A DNA stretch of 64,000 nt, taken from assembly GCA_035710745.1 (NCBI GenBank), contig DASTCX010000018.1, positions 196,001-260,000 of the forward strand. The letters run 5' to 3'. The position numbers and the translations under genes are program-made. The notes below the pieces were generated by a model that saw only the letters and a program-made list of their open reading frames with translations, was not told the origin of the DNA and did no database searches. The DNA is from Candidatus Eremiobacteraceae bacterium. Lineage in GTDB: Bacteria; Vulcanimicrobiota; Vulcanimicrobiia; Eremiobacterales; Eremiobacteraceae. Below are positions 24,324 to 32,997 of the stretch, one piece after another (the first letter of the stretch is position 1; the number at the start of each line of letters is the position of its first letter).

Positions 24324-24390
24324 ATGCGTCAAGATGAACCATGACGCGTCTGAAGGATTAGTCGCGAGTTGGGATAAACCGGGACGACAA

Positions 24391-24532
24391 GGACCCGACG
24401 GCGTTGAGGGCCGGGCGGGTCCCTTGAGCCGGGGCAGTTCCCCGGCAACCGACCACCCGGCGATTTCCGGGCGCGAAGGTACAGCAGTCGTTCCGACTTC
24501 GCCGAGTGGTCTCCTCGCGGGCATCGCCCGCG
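24391..24532 (+). ncRNA. Hairpin-rich RNA leader upstream of the DUF3892 gene
   Basis: Five perfect stems occur in a row: GGACCCG/CGGGTCC (24391-24397, 24416-24422), CCGGGG/CCCCGG with loop CAGTT (24429-24445), CCCGG/CCGGG (24456-24471), AGTCG/CGACT (24486-24498) and CGCGGGC/GCCCGCG with loop ATC (24516-24532). A long-range helix, ACCACCCGGCG (24452-24462) with CGCCGAGTGGT (24500-24510), 10 of 11 pairs, would exclude the third stem. GGCAACC after stem 2 recalls the S-box, but other SAM riboswitch elements are missing. Riboswitch or cis-regulatory leader is a candidate reading. Confidence 0.45.
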
Positions 24533-24546
24533 CGAAAGAACGAGAC

Positions 24547-24840
24547 ATGCCTCTCAAATGCATCGCTCGTCGCATGGCGCCAAGCGGGCAACGGCACGAG
24601 CATATCAGCAATCTATGGACTCGCGACAACGACGGAGCGGGTCCGGAAGCCGTTCGGACACGCGCCGAAATGGTCACATACGTCGAGCAACACGGCGACG
24701 AGTCGGTGTGGTGCCCGGATCGAGATCCGGCAAGGAAGAGCGCGTGGGTTCACGTCAACCACATCGGCGATACGAAGTACGTCCAGACGTACGCCGACGG
24801 GCGCTGGTCGGACAACCTGCTCTCGTTGCCCGAGCGCTAA
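24547..24840 (+). CDS. DUF3892 domain protein
   Basis: 97 residues from ATG 24547. HEHISNLWTRDND, EMVTYVEQHGDESVWC, AWVHVNHIGDTKYVQTYADG and WSDNLLSLPE match the DUF3892 pattern (a small domain ending in DNLLxLP). Function of the family is unknown. A frame opens at 24334, but that part lies in the hairpin-rich leader and is unlike protein. A strong terminator follows 15 bases after the stop. Confidence 0.75.
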   Translation: MPLKCIARRMAPSGQRHEHISNLWTRDNDGAGPEAVRTRAEMVTYVEQHGDESVWCPDRDPARKSAWVHVNHIGDTKYVQTYADGRWSDNLLSLPER

Positions 24841-24855
24841 GGGCGGCGATCGACC

Positions 24856-24886
24856 GAAGACGGCCAGCGAGCCGTCTTCTTTTTTT
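24856..24886 (+). terminator. Rho-independent terminator after DUF3892
   Basis: GAAGACGGC, loop CAGCGA, GCCGTCTTC, then seven T residues: a perfect 9-bp stem with T tail, just after the stop at 24840. Confidence 0.92.
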
Positions 24887-24911
24887 CAACGTCGCTGGAT
24901 TGCCGCGCGCA

Positions 24912-26729
24912 TCACACCTTCAGATCCACGGCCTCCGCGGGAAGTTCGGGCGAATCGGGGACCGGATCATTCCAATCGTCGGCGAACTCGATCTTTGCGT
25001 CGACGTCGGCGTACTGCTTGAGCATGTAGATGAGATTTTCGCCCGTTAGCAGCTCGAGCGGTTTGTTCTGCGCGAACTCGTACGCCGATTTGCCGTAATG
25101 GCTCGTCGTGACCAAGATGCCCTTCGCGGCGCCTTCGTTGATCATGGTGCCATAGAGATCGCGAACGGCCCCGACGCCGACCGTGTGCCGATAGCGCTTG
25201 GCCTGGACGACCACCTTGCCTCCGAGGATCTCGCGCTTGTCCCAAGCGACGCAGTCGACGCCGCCGTCGCGCGAAGGACGGGTCAGGCGCGTCTCCAGAC
25301 CCATCTTCTCGAACAGGTTGGTCATGAGCGCTTCGAAGTCCGACGGGGTGAGCCCGGCGAGGTTCGGACGTTGGTCGAGGCCGTCGAGCACGTCCCTCTT
25401 GTCGATGAAGCGCGGATCGACCATCTTGAAGTTCACGACGGGCTGGACCGGAACGAGCTCGTGCGGGCTCGGCGACACGCGCGCGCCGAGCGAACGCAAA
25501 CAGGCAGTCGGTTCGACCTTCGAGAGATCGATCGCGGCGAGCGCGTCGCGCGTCACGCGAAAGCTCAGCAGGCACGGCCGAATCGCCTTGCCGGTCGCCG
25601 GATCAATCGTGTCGACGTAGCAGTTCAGCACGAGCACGTCGACGGTTGCCGCTTCGTCCGCCTTGTAGACGACGTATGCCGTCGCGAGGGCGAATTGGGC
25701 TACGAACGATGCGTAGACAGCGCGAACCAGCGATTGAGGACGCGCCTTGGCCTCGATGCGATCGCCAGATTTGACATAACGAAACGATTGCGACTCCGGC
25801 ACCGCGTCGATCGTCGGCATTTGACGCTCGACCACCAACTGCTTCGCATCGGGAGCATACGCAGCTCGGACTTCCTGAGGGAACTCTTCAGGCAGGCGAT
25901 CTTCGCCAAGGACGAGTTCGAAGTATTGATCGACGGCCTCGGGCACGCACTTGCGATAGTCTTCGCGGAAGTCGTCGATCTCTTTGTTCTGCGCCGCCGC
26001 TTCGGCGGCGACGCGATCGCACGCCGCTCCGTAGGCCTCTTTGCGAGACTCGAGCTGTTTCGCGCGCAACGCCGTCGCGGCCGCGTGCCTGGCGCGCGCT
26101 GCATCGTGGTCGCGCATCGCGGCCGCCACCGCATCCTCGTGACGACGCATGAGCGGCGGGATCAGTCGGACCAAGAAATTCGGCGCGAGCGGCAACACGA
26201 GGACGGGCTCGGGGAGCGGCGCATCCAGGCCCCCCGCATCGAACTTGGGCATGGCGGGCGTCCGCTTCAACCGATCGAAGTCGAGGGCATAGACGGCGAA
26301 TTTGGCGGCCCGCGAGGCGAGGAACGACTCGAGGGCGGTCATCTGTTCTTGAACGTCGGCGGTCTTCTCGTCCGCCTCGTGCTGTCGTCGCTCGACGAGC
26401 GCCGACTGCGCGGCACGATCCGCGCGACGCCGCTCCTTCTCCCGCGCGTTCGCCTGCTGTTCCTGGGCCCTGGCCAGCGCGGCACGCTCCCTTTCGAGCT
26501 GCGTGGCATACGAATAGACTCTCGGCACGACTTCCTGGCACTCCCGTAACGATAAAACCGCCCGGCCGTTGAGCCGGAACGAAGGTCGGACCCGCCACTT
26601 CTGCCGGCGCGCCGTTCTCGCCTTGCAGAACACCCTCGTAGTGGCCGTCCTCTTGCCGGGCGAACGGCCCGCGGCGTCTAGGCCGTCGCACCCCAAGTTG
26701 CTTGCACCGCCGCGACACGGTATCTTCAT
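24912..26729 (-). CDS. Mrr-type restriction endonuclease with coiled-coil N-terminus
   Basis: About 605 residues from ATG 26729. The first third is a long charged coiled coil (ATQLERERAALARAQEQQAN), then a middle domain of unknown type. The C-terminal Mrr_cat nuclease is LTPSDFEALMTNLFEKMGLE, SRDGGVDCVAWD and VVVQAKRYRHTVGVGAVRDL, with the D...QAK PD-(D/E)xK residues. Mrr enzymes cut modified DNA. The start is uncertain: ATG 26729 lies in the promoter of the opposing gene, and a GTG about 37 codons further in is possible. Single-gene restriction of modified phage DNA is likely. Confidence 0.85.
   Translation of the reverse strand: MKIPCRGGASNLGCDGLDAAGRSPGKRTATTRVFCKARTARRQKWRVRPSFRLNGRAVLSLRECQEVVPRVYSYATQLERERAALARAQEQQANAREKERRRADRAAQSALVERRQHEADEKTADVQEQMTALESFLASRAAKFAVYALDFDRLKRTPAMPKFDAGGLDAPLPEPVLVLPLAPNFLVRLIPPLMRRHEDAVAAAMRDHDAARARHAAATALRAKQLESRKEAYGAACDRVAAEAAAQNKEIDDFREDYRKCVPEAVDQYFELVLGEDRLPEEFPQEVRAAYAPDAKQLVVERQMPTIDAVPESQSFRYVKSGDRIEAKARPQSLVRAVYASFVAQFALATAYVVYKADEAATVDVLVLNCYVDTIDPATGKAIRPCLLSFRVTRDALAAIDLSKVEPTACLRSLGARVSPSPHELVPVQPVVNFKMVDPRFIDKRDVLDGLDQRPNLAGLTPSDFEALMTNLFEKMGLETRLTRPSRDGGVDCVAWDKREILGGKVVVQAKRYRHTVGVGAVRDLYGTMINEGAAKGILVTTSHYGKSAYEFAQNKPLELLTGENLIYMLKQYADVDAKIEFADDWNDPVPDSPELPAEAVDLKV
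26698..26726 (+). promoter_or_regulatory. Leaderless promoter, paralogue pair copy 1
   Basis: TTGCTT (26698-26703), 17 bases, TATCTT (26721-26726), then exactly six bases to ATG 26733. The same geometry is present before the paralogue at 50375. Confidence 0.7.
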
Positions 26730-26732
26730 CTT

Positions 26733-27014
26733 ATGAACGAGACGAGCGAGGCGACCCCGGTCCGCGAGGGCGCCAAGAAAGCCAAGATTGTTATCGAGGT
26801 CCGCGGCGGCGTCGTTCAGGCGGTGCTCGCCGATCGCAGGCTGGCCGAGCGCGAAGCGATCGTCGCCGAGATCATCGACTTCGACGACCTCGAAGACGAC
26901 GCCGATTGCAGATTCGATTGGGCGGACGTCGAGACGGCTGAGGGCGAAAGCATTTACCGAATGAGGGGATTTGCTGATCTTCCTCTGCAAGGCTGTGTCA
27001 AGGGTTGGCGGTAA
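26733..27014 (+). CDS. Small acidic protein, paralogue 1
   Basis: 93 residues. KKAKIVIEVRGGVVQAVLAD gives two strands, then an acidic stretch (IIDFDDLEDDADCRFDWADV) and a C-terminal SIYRMRGFADLPLQGC. It resembles small proteins from plasmids and mobile islands with an IVVxxxGGxVQAVxxD motif; no function is known. A close paralogue (50375-50656) has the same motif order and near-identical codons over long blocks. Divergent from the Mrr gene. Translation must be leaderless if the promoter is right. Confidence 0.75.
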   Translation: MNETSEATPVREGAKKAKIVIEVRGGVVQAVLADRRLAEREAIVAEIIDFDDLEDDADCRFDWADVETAEGESIYRMRGFADLPLQGCVKGWR

Positions 27015-27117
27015 ATTTCAGCGACCGACGCGTTTGGGCGACTCACTTCGCCTGGTCGAGAAAGTTGCGCGCGACGTGCCCCGGCCCATTTCACGACGGC
27101 TGGCGAACGCCGCCGCC

Positions 27118-29184
27118 TCAACTGTCGCCGCGTCTTAGCCAACCCGCCATCGACCCCACAAAGACAGGCACTATTATCCACCCGATGAGCTTGATTGCGT
27201 CGGCGAAGTAGTCGGCCTCGCCAAGCGGTATGACGTAGCCAGTGACGATCGAGATTCGGACCGGCGAGCGGGTCGGCCGGAGCTCGTCGAAGACAGGAAG
27301 ATCGAAGGGCAGTAGTAGACGGGTCGAATAGGCGAGCGACTCCGCAGCAGTCAGCTGCTTGTTCGTCCTACAACCATCTCGGTTGTTCGTACAGGTTGCG
27401 TTCGGCGACAAAAATCCAAGTGTCGCGATGAACGCAACCAGGACGGCGATGCGCAGAAGATATTGCGGACGCACTCCGTAGCCCAAAATCCTCCAGACCC
27501 GGTCGGCGGCCAGCCGACCGAGTTCAGACAAGAACGATCCGCCAAAAACCCCCTCGTACTTCGGACGTATGAGATTTCCGCTAACGCGGTGGCCCTCGAA
27601 ATGAACGTCGCGCGCCAACCCCTCTTCGCCGGCGCTTTTTACGATGGCTTCGAGTTGCGTGTAAGGCCTATAGTCGAACACGGTCTGCTTGTTGAGCAGC
27701 GGTTCCCAGTAAGCTGCGATCTCGGCATACGCACATCCGCGAAGGTCGATCGACGCGATCCTCGTCACCGAGCATCGCCCGGCCGGCGGTCGTCGCGCGA
27801 AGGATTCGTCGATCAACAAATGCTGAACCGAAGCCGATCTCAAATCAAGCGTCTTCGCAACGGAAACGCCCACGAGCGAGCAATCCCCGTTAATCCTTGC
27901 TCCCAGCAACCCCAAGCCGCCGCCGATACGGGCATATCTCAAGAATAACGTGTTGGCGACTTTCGAACGATTTAGAGTCAGATCACCTCCGATGTTGGCG
28001 CGCATGAGATCCAAGTCGTCCTCTACTTGCGCCAGTAACAGCGACGCGTCCATCCGGACCGAAATCGACTCCGCGAACACGCCTTGACCAGCCCGCAAAC
28101 CCTCGATCGCCACGCTTGAAAGAAATCGTGCACCCTCGAGTTGGGTCTGTCCGCTTATCTGCGCGTTAAGCATTCGAGCGTCTAGATCCGCCCGCGCTCG
28201 ATTCATCGAGAAGTCACCGCCAACTTGAATCCCGTCCAGCGAGAGTTCGCGCGACGAAAAAGAGTCGGCCATGGTCAGGTCTCCCCCGACCGTCGCGCCG
28301 TTCAGGCTTACATTGCGAGAGAATTGGGCCGAATCAAGCACAAGGTCGCCTTTCACGACCAGGCCTTCGAAGCTCATGTCTCCGCCAAACGCGGCGGACC
28401 GCATCGAGACCGACCCGTCTATCGTGGCAGGCCCGACTTTCGAGCGGGAACTCGTCGTTATTTCATCGGCCCATATGCTGCCGCCGATCTTCGCGGCGAT
28501 CAGGCCCAGCTCTCGAATGAGCGCCCTTGAAAACGATATATCAGCGCCGACTTCCGTATTTCGAAGGACCGCCTTCCTGCAAAATACCGTTGACCCAAAA
28601 AGAAGATTTCCGACGACCTTCATCCCTGAGAACGTCGCCGATTGGACAAACGTCGAGTTGACGAAGTTCGCGTCCAGTTGCACTTGCGTTCCGTCCATCA
28701 CCAACGCATTCCGGAATGCATTGTCGTGAAGCCGTAGCCCTTTGCCGACTTTCATGCCTTGGGCCATCACGACGCCATGGAAGCAGCAGTTATAGGCATT
28801 CCAACCCATTTGCACTTCCGCGTTTGTAAGCGTCAGGCTCTTGTGACATGTCAGTCCGTTCAGCACGAGATGTTTTACGAAGGACGCACCCGTGAGATCG
28901 ATCGCTCCGACCACAGTGGCGTTCAGCATCCGAAAGCTGTTCTTGAACTCGGCATTCCTTGCAGTGAACGATTCCAGGCGGACGTCCTGAAGAGAAATGG
29001 GCGTCGTGATGACCATACCGTCAAGCACGAGAGGCTCATCGATGAGTCCATTCGTGATTGCGACCGACTTGCCAAGCTGTATGGCCTCGCGAATCCAACC
29101 CGCAGAAATCCGGCGATCCTCTAGTGGGTCGTCGACGCCGAGCAATACCGGCTGACCCTCAATGAGGGCGTCTCTGATATTCAT
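27118..29184 (-). CDS. Membrane-anchored beta-solenoid protein (pentapeptide-like)
   Basis: 688 residues from ATG 29184. Residues about 60-470 are many short repeats of the type FGGDMSFEGLVVKGDLVLDS and VGGDLTMADSFSSRELSLDG, a right-handed beta-helix like pentapeptide-repeat proteins. Near the C-terminus are two membrane helices (LLRIAVLVAFIATLGFL and KLIGWIIVPVFVGSMAGWL) separated by a loop with two Cys (CTNNRDGC). The solenoid probably faces the cytoplasm. Function is unknown; similar proteins occur in accessory regions. Confidence 0.7.
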   Translation of the reverse strand: MNIRDALIEGQPVLLGVDDPLEDRRISAGWIREAIQLGKSVAITNGLIDEPLVLDGMVITTPISLQDVRLESFTARNAEFKNSFRMLNATVVGAIDLTGASFVKHLVLNGLTCHKSLTLTNAEVQMGWNAYNCCFHGVVMAQGMKVGKGLRLHDNAFRNALVMDGTQVQLDANFVNSTFVQSATFSGMKVVGNLLFGSTVFCRKAVLRNTEVGADISFSRALIRELGLIAAKIGGSIWADEITTSSRSKVGPATIDGSVSMRSAAFGGDMSFEGLVVKGDLVLDSAQFSRNVSLNGATVGGDLTMADSFSSRELSLDGIQVGGDFSMNRARADLDARMLNAQISGQTQLEGARFLSSVAIEGLRAGQGVFAESISVRMDASLLLAQVEDDLDLMRANIGGDLTLNRSKVANTLFLRYARIGGGLGLLGARINGDCSLVGVSVAKTLDLRSASVQHLLIDESFARRPPAGRCSVTRIASIDLRGCAYAEIAAYWEPLLNKQTVFDYRPYTQLEAIVKSAGEEGLARDVHFEGHRVSGNLIRPKYEGVFGGSFLSELGRLAADRVWRILGYGVRPQYLLRIAVLVAFIATLGFLSPNATCTNNRDGCRTNKQLTAAESLAYSTRLLLPFDLPVFDELRPTRSPVRISIVTGYVIPLGEADYFADAIKLIGWIIVPVFVGSMAGWLRRGDS

Positions 29185-29399
29185 CAGTTGACGGGTTGCG
29201 GACTTGGACGTCGAACGCGCAAATGGTTCACCGACCGTCCTCATATTCGCCGGCACGCGGGCGCGGGCCGGCGAACAATGTCGACCGAATTGTTCCGGAC
29301 GTTCTCACGAGCGACCGAGCCATCGTAGACGATACGGCCCCGCACCGGGTCGGGCCTTCGGCTTCGATGACGGCATCAAGCCGAGCTGGGCCAAGCCGC

Positions 29400-29804
29400 T
29401 CAGGGAGCTACTGGCTGCGAAGCAATCGTCTCAATAGTCGCCGTCTCGCCGCTCACCCTGATCTCGAGCCGCGCCCCGACCCTCACGGACCAGTAGGCGT
29501 CGTGCCTCCGCTCAACCGAGCGGCCGGATTCGACGGACGACACCCGACCGGCGAGGACGTGCACGACGGTGAAGCCCGCCGTCGGTATCGTCACGGTCGC
29601 GCGCTGCGCGTAGATCGTCACGTCGCGTATCGCGACGTGCACGCGGGTCGCGCCCTTGATCGTCACGATGCCGTCGAAACGCGTCAGGTACGAAACCCCT
29701 GGCGTCGGGCCAGGCGCTGCGGCTGCGAGAGCGTTCGACGAACCGGCGACGGCGCCCACGGCCAGCGCGACGAATACGAACGCGATCAATCGCATCTTCA
29801 TCAC
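29400..29804 (-). CDS. Small exported protein, third gene of the PQQ-propeller operon
   Basis: 134 residues with a clear signal peptide (MRLIAFVFVALAVGAVAGSS). The mature part is beta-rich (FDGIVTIKGATRVHVAIRDV, TVTIPTAGFTVVHVLAGRVS), possibly a FecR- or cupin-like sandwich. It starts directly after the stop of the propeller gene. Unknown function. Confidence 0.65.
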   Translation of the reverse strand: MMKMRLIAFVFVALAVGAVAGSSNALAAAAPGPTPGVSYLTRFDGIVTIKGATRVHVAIRDVTIYAQRATVTIPTAGFTVVHVLAGRVSSVESGRSVERRHDAYWSVRVGARLEIRVSGETATIETIASQPVAP

Positions 29805-31400
29805 CTATGGGTCCAACATGTACAACGACCCGGCGCTGGTCGACACGTAGACGTTATGAAACGCAATGACCGGCTCGCCGACGATCCCGCCGTCGAGCGC
29901 GATGTTGGCAAGGACGTTGGGCGCGGGAACGAGCTGGAATCCGCTCGCCACGCACGCGGCGTTCGAAATCCCGTCCTTCGTGCACCGAAAATGCGTCGGC
30001 GGCACCTGCGAGATGCTCGGGTCGGCGACGACGACCAAGTGACCCGTGTCCGTCCCGACGTAGACCATGCCGTTGGTTATGGTCGGCGGGCCGAGCGACG
30101 GATCCCCGAACGTCGACGCGTCCGGCACGTCCAACATCCAACGGACGCGGCTCGAGTCCGGCGCGCAAGCGTTGAGCGCGTGCAACCGGTGCTCGCCTTG
30201 GAAAACATTCGAAATCGTGTCCTCGCCGCCGTCCATGGTGACGTAAACGTCGCCCCATGCCGCGCCCGGCCTGATGTAGCGAGAGTCGCCGTGAACGGTA
30301 CCGTCTTTGGGAGCGAAGCCGTTGATCCAAGACGGGTTGTCCGACGGAAAGACCCAAGCCGGCGTGCCGGCATCGCGCATCGCCCACGTCCAGCCGTCTT
30401 TCTGCGTCGATACGATTAGGTTGCCGCACGATGCCTGCATGTACGTCGGCGTGGCCGACCAATCCGGATCGCCGTCGAGAACGTACGGAACGGGCTGCTT
30501 CTGCCAAGTCACCGCACCCGTCGTCGGGTCGAGGCGGAGCATGCTCAAGCCACGGCTCGGCGACGGCTCTGCTTGCCCGTTTGCCTGGTTGCCTGTCGTC
30601 ACGTACAGCGCGCCGCCGCCTTCCGCGACCGAACCCCAGACGTCGCCGCCGGGCGGGGACGTATTTCCCGGGCGCAATCCGTCGGCAAACGAAAACGCGC
30701 CGTCGATCGAGCCGTCGGCGATGTTCACTGCGACGACGCGACCCCACTGTATCGGGTCGTCGCAATGGTTGCCGATTCCGACGTAAACCTCGTTGCCGTA
30801 GATGAGCGGCGACGAATACCCTATCTGCTCGTGCTTCTCGGTCACGCTGCCCTGCGTCAGTCCGGTGATGTGCGCGAGCACGGGCGACTTCCAGACCACG
30901 TCGCCGTCGTTCGCGTTGAGAGCGAAAAGACGGCCTTCGCCCAGACGCGTGCCAATCGATTGATCCGGCGCGGCGAAGATGACGACCGGGGTGACGCCGA
31001 TGAAAGTGAACGTCGCGCTCGAGGCGATGCCGAAGCTGGAGGGGTTGCACGTGAATTGCGACGTTAGGATCCCTTTCCCCGGGTAGTGCCACTTCTCGAC
31101 GCCGGTCGAAGCATCGACCGCATAGAAGATGCCGTCGCCGTTGCCGATGTAGACGTTGCCGTTGAACGGCACGATTGGCGACGATGTGAAACCGATCGCG
31201 CCGGGAGGATGAAACCGCCAGACGACGTGCAGACGGCCGACGCGCGACGGGTCGGAAAGGGCGTCGACCACCTGCTGATCGCCCGTGCGCGATTGATCGT
31301 TCCGAAAGGCCGTCCACGTTTCGCAGGCGGCGGTCGTCGACGCGACGAGCGCGACCGACGCCAGCAGCGCGAGAAGTCGACCCTGACCGACGCCAATCAT
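29805..31400 (-). CDS. PQQ-like beta-propeller exported protein
   Basis: 531 residues from ATG 31400 with signal peptide LLALLASVALVASTTAAC. The body has PQQ/quinoprotein-like blades: VYIGNGDGIFYAVDASTGVE, LFALNANDGDVVWKSPV, WGRVVAVNIADGSIDG and LSMLRLDPTTGAVTWQKQ, with VYVGTDTGHLVVVADPS near the end. It may bind PQQ and oxidise alcohols or sugars, or be a cofactor-free outer-surface propeller; the cofactor residues cannot be judged here. The longer frame to 32063 is rejected. Start overlaps the upstream stop (ATGA). Confidence 0.85.
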   Translation of the reverse strand: MIGVGQGRLLALLASVALVASTTAACETWTAFRNDQSRTGDQQVVDALSDPSRVGRLHVVWRFHPPGAIGFTSSPIVPFNGNVYIGNGDGIFYAVDASTGVEKWHYPGKGILTSQFTCNPSSFGIASSATFTFIGVTPVVIFAAPDQSIGTRLGEGRLFALNANDGDVVWKSPVLAHITGLTQGSVTEKHEQIGYSSPLIYGNEVYVGIGNHCDDPIQWGRVVAVNIADGSIDGAFSFADGLRPGNTSPPGGDVWGSVAEGGGALYVTTGNQANGQAEPSPSRGLSMLRLDPTTGAVTWQKQPVPYVLDGDPDWSATPTYMQASCGNLIVSTQKDGWTWAMRDAGTPAWVFPSDNPSWINGFAPKDGTVHGDSRYIRPGAAWGDVYVTMDGGEDTISNVFQGEHRLHALNACAPDSSRVRWMLDVPDASTFGDPSLGPPTITNGMVYVGTDTGHLVVVADPSISQVPPTHFRCTKDGISNAACVASGFQLVPAPNVLANIALDGGIVGEPVIAFHNVYVSTSAGSLYMLDP

Positions 31401-31930
31401 TTCGGCACCGAACTTGGCGCGAACACGAAGACGCGCAGCTCGGCCGAGCGCCCGCCCGCATTTTTCAACGAAAGGGGCTCGCCGGCGGCGAAAGGCGCGA
31501 CGCCTGACGCCTGCACGAGCTTCGCGCCAGCAGAGCCTTCGAACCCTGAACCCGTCAAGTTCTCGACGACGACCCCGCCGGGCAAGGACGCGATCGCAAG
31601 CGAGCGCTTCGGAGGCACGATGACTTCCCGTATTTCGACCGTGTAACCAAGGCCGCTGTCCGTCTTGTAGAGCGTCCTTGACAGCGAACCGGATGGCGCG
31701 GCCGTGTAGGCTGCGCGGAAGCTCGTCGCGCCTACGTATGCCTGCGGCGGCGGACTGCCGAACGGGCCCGTATCCAGCGACTTCGAGCAGCCGACCACCG
31801 ACATCAGGACAAGGGCCGAGGATGCAAACTTGACGAGCCACGAAAGACGAGGCTCCGCGTCCGTCGCGGGATTCACGAACTTCGGGCGTCGCGCCAAGCA
31901 TGCGAGAGCGGCCATCGTCGGAACTTGCAC
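31397..31930 (-). CDS. Lipoprotein, first gene of the PQQ-propeller operon
   Basis: 177 residues; lipobox SVVGC at about 44-48 after a hydrophobic stretch (VKFASSALVLMSVV), with an unusually long n-region, so the true start may be ATG 31915 or later. The mature domain is beta-rich (YTVEIREVIVPPKRSLAIAS, GVVVENLTGSGFEGSAGAKL), cupin-like in style. Coupled to the propeller gene by ATGA. An ACTAGGG palindrome lies 101 bases upstream. Confidence 0.65.
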   Translation of the reverse strand: MQVPTMAALACLARRPKFVNPATDAEPRLSWLVKFASSALVLMSVVGCSKSLDTGPFGSPPPQAYVGATSFRAAYTAAPSGSLSRTLYKTDSGLGYTVEIREVIVPPKRSLAIASLPGGVVVENLTGSGFEGSAGAKLVQASGVAPFAAGEPLSLKNAGGRSAELRVFVFAPSSVPK

Positions 31931-32030
31931 GGAGAACCCCCTTCCGGCCTATCCCGGCCAGCAAGGGCGAGAACGCTTGGGCGAAGACGGTATTCGCAGA
32001 GTATCGCGCGGCCGACCGTTTCCTCCAACG

Positions 32031-32048
32031 ACTAGGGTAAATCCCAGT
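32031..32048. promoter_or_regulatory. 18-bp palindrome, ACTRGGGW family, site 1
   Basis: ACTAGGGT-AA-ATCCCAGT. It shares length and arms with sites at 54497, 57194 and more loosely 57329. Located upstream of the leftward lipoprotein/PQQ-propeller operon. Probable binding site of a dimeric regulator. Confidence 0.5.
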
Positions 32049-32075
32049 GTACTTTCGGCCCATTTTTGTTATGTG

Positions 32076-32090
32076 TATAATGTGGTGAGT
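32076..32090 (+). promoter_or_regulatory. TATAAT followed by a single GTGGTGAGT copy
   Basis: A perfect TATAAT (32076-32081) directly followed by GTGGTGAGT (32082-32090), the unit found in the clusters at 3.0 and 39.0 kb. No good -35 is seen and no rightward gene starts nearby, so its role is unclear. Confidence 0.3.
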
Positions 32091-32210
32091 TTCGCGCGAT
32101 CCCGCCGGTCCGGAGCCGATCTCGGACTTTGGCGCGCGAGAGCCTCGGCGTTCATGCCACGATGCTACTGCAACAGGATGCGGAATCGGGCACCACAGGC
32201 GTGTAGCGGA

Positions 32211-32624
32211 CTACGGCTTGCCGCGCCGTCGACGAGCGCTGCGTGCCGCCCGCGGACGAGACGATGAACCCTCGAACCCGTCCAGGGCGACCTCGAGCTC
32301 GCGAGCTGACGTCGCTATGGCCCGCTGCACTCGCCTAAGCGTCGAAGCCAAGCCGGCGGTGCGAGCGTCGCCACCGCCTTCGGCCGTCAGGCCGCCTGCA
32401 GACCGGCTCGATCCGGCCGCGAGCTCATCCAAAGAGAGGCCGAGCACCGCGGCGAGGCGCGCCACAGTCGTGAAGCGCGGGCTCGCCTTCTCGCCGTTCT
32501 CGAGTCGCGCAACGTGATTGGGCGCAAGCCCAGCGCGCGCCGCAAGCTCCGTCTGCGTAAGGCTGAGCGCGAGTCGCGCTTCCCGCAAAGCGGCGCCAAG
32601 CGGCTTCCTCGGTGTGCGGCTCAT
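32211..32624 (-). CDS. XRE-family regulator with C-terminal helix
   Basis: 137 residues. HTH at about 9-65: LGAALREARLALSLTQTELA, RAGLAPNHVARLENGEKA and LAAVLGLSLDELAAG. A helical segment (LRRVQRAIATSARELEVALD) and a basic Arg-rich tail follow. Its ATG overlaps the stop of the upstream XRE gene (ATGA), so two XRE regulators are made together. Likely control of the adjacent serine recombinase or island genes. Confidence 0.85.
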   Translation of the reverse strand: MSRTPRKPLGAALREARLALSLTQTELAARAGLAPNHVARLENGEKASPRFTTVARLAAVLGLSLDELAAGSSRSAGGLTAEGGGDARTAGLASTLRRVQRAIATSARELEVALDGFEGSSSRPRAARSARRRRGKP

Positions 32625-32935
32625 TTTCGTCCGGCGATTTCGGCAAGCAAAGCAGCAGCGTGCGACAAGGCTTTCCTGATCTTGTCGAGGTCGGCATATG
32701 TCGGTCCGCGGTCGGGCAACTCGGCCCTACGACGGCCGCCGACCAAATCGTCGAGCCGCAGACCGAGGGCGGCGCAGAGCCGGGCGGCAACCGAGATTCG
32801 AATGTCCGACGTCCTGCCTCGCTCCAAACGCGAGATGAGAGACGGATCGACCTTCGCGACCCGCGATAGCGCCTGAAGGGTCAGGCCCTTTCTCCTCCGC
32901 GCGTCGGCGAGGACGTTCCCGATAGGCTTCGCCAC
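32621..32935 (-). CDS. XRE-family regulator, first of tandem pair
   Basis: 104 residues from GTG 32935: IGNVLADARRRKGLTLQALS, VAKVDPSLISRLERGRTSD and LCAALGLRLDDLVGGRR, then a helical tail (YADLDKIRKALSHAAALLAE). The longer frame to 33154 is low-complexity and rejected. Divergent from the serine recombinase gene, which suggests control of integration or excision. Confidence 0.85.
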   Translation of the reverse strand: MAKPIGNVLADARRRKGLTLQALSRVAKVDPSLISRLERGRTSDIRISVAARLCAALGLRLDDLVGGRRRAELPDRGPTYADLDKIRKALSHAAALLAEIAGRK

Positions 32936-32981
32936 AGCCGGGCCTTTAGCGCAACCGCGACCGGGTTGCCTGTAGAAGTAA

Positions 32982-32997
32982 TGCAAAGAGTTTTGCA
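32982..32997. promoter_or_regulatory. Operator-like palindrome between XRE pair and recombinase
   Basis: TGCAAA-GAGT-TTTGCA, a perfect 6-bp inverted repeat, 47 bases upstream of the XRE start and 346 bases upstream of the recombinase start. It is a good candidate for autoregulation by the XRE proteins. The rest of 32936-33342 holds no gene. Confidence 0.5.

Noticed and set aside
24391-24480. SAM riboswitch, because of GGCAACC after a GC hairpin
   Set aside because: The conserved GAGGGA/GGCCC side and kink-turn elements of SAM-I, and the SAM-IV core, are missing, and the downstream gene is not a methionine gene.
18839-24840. CRISPR locus suggested by the Cas2-like gene
   Set aside because: No repeat-spacer array and no cas1 or effector gene in the window; standalone Cas2/SinR-like proteins are common.
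31401-32063. 221-residue N-terminal extension of the PQQ-propeller frame
   Set aside because: It overlaps the coupled lipoprotein gene and lies upstream of an obvious signal peptide at ATG 31400.
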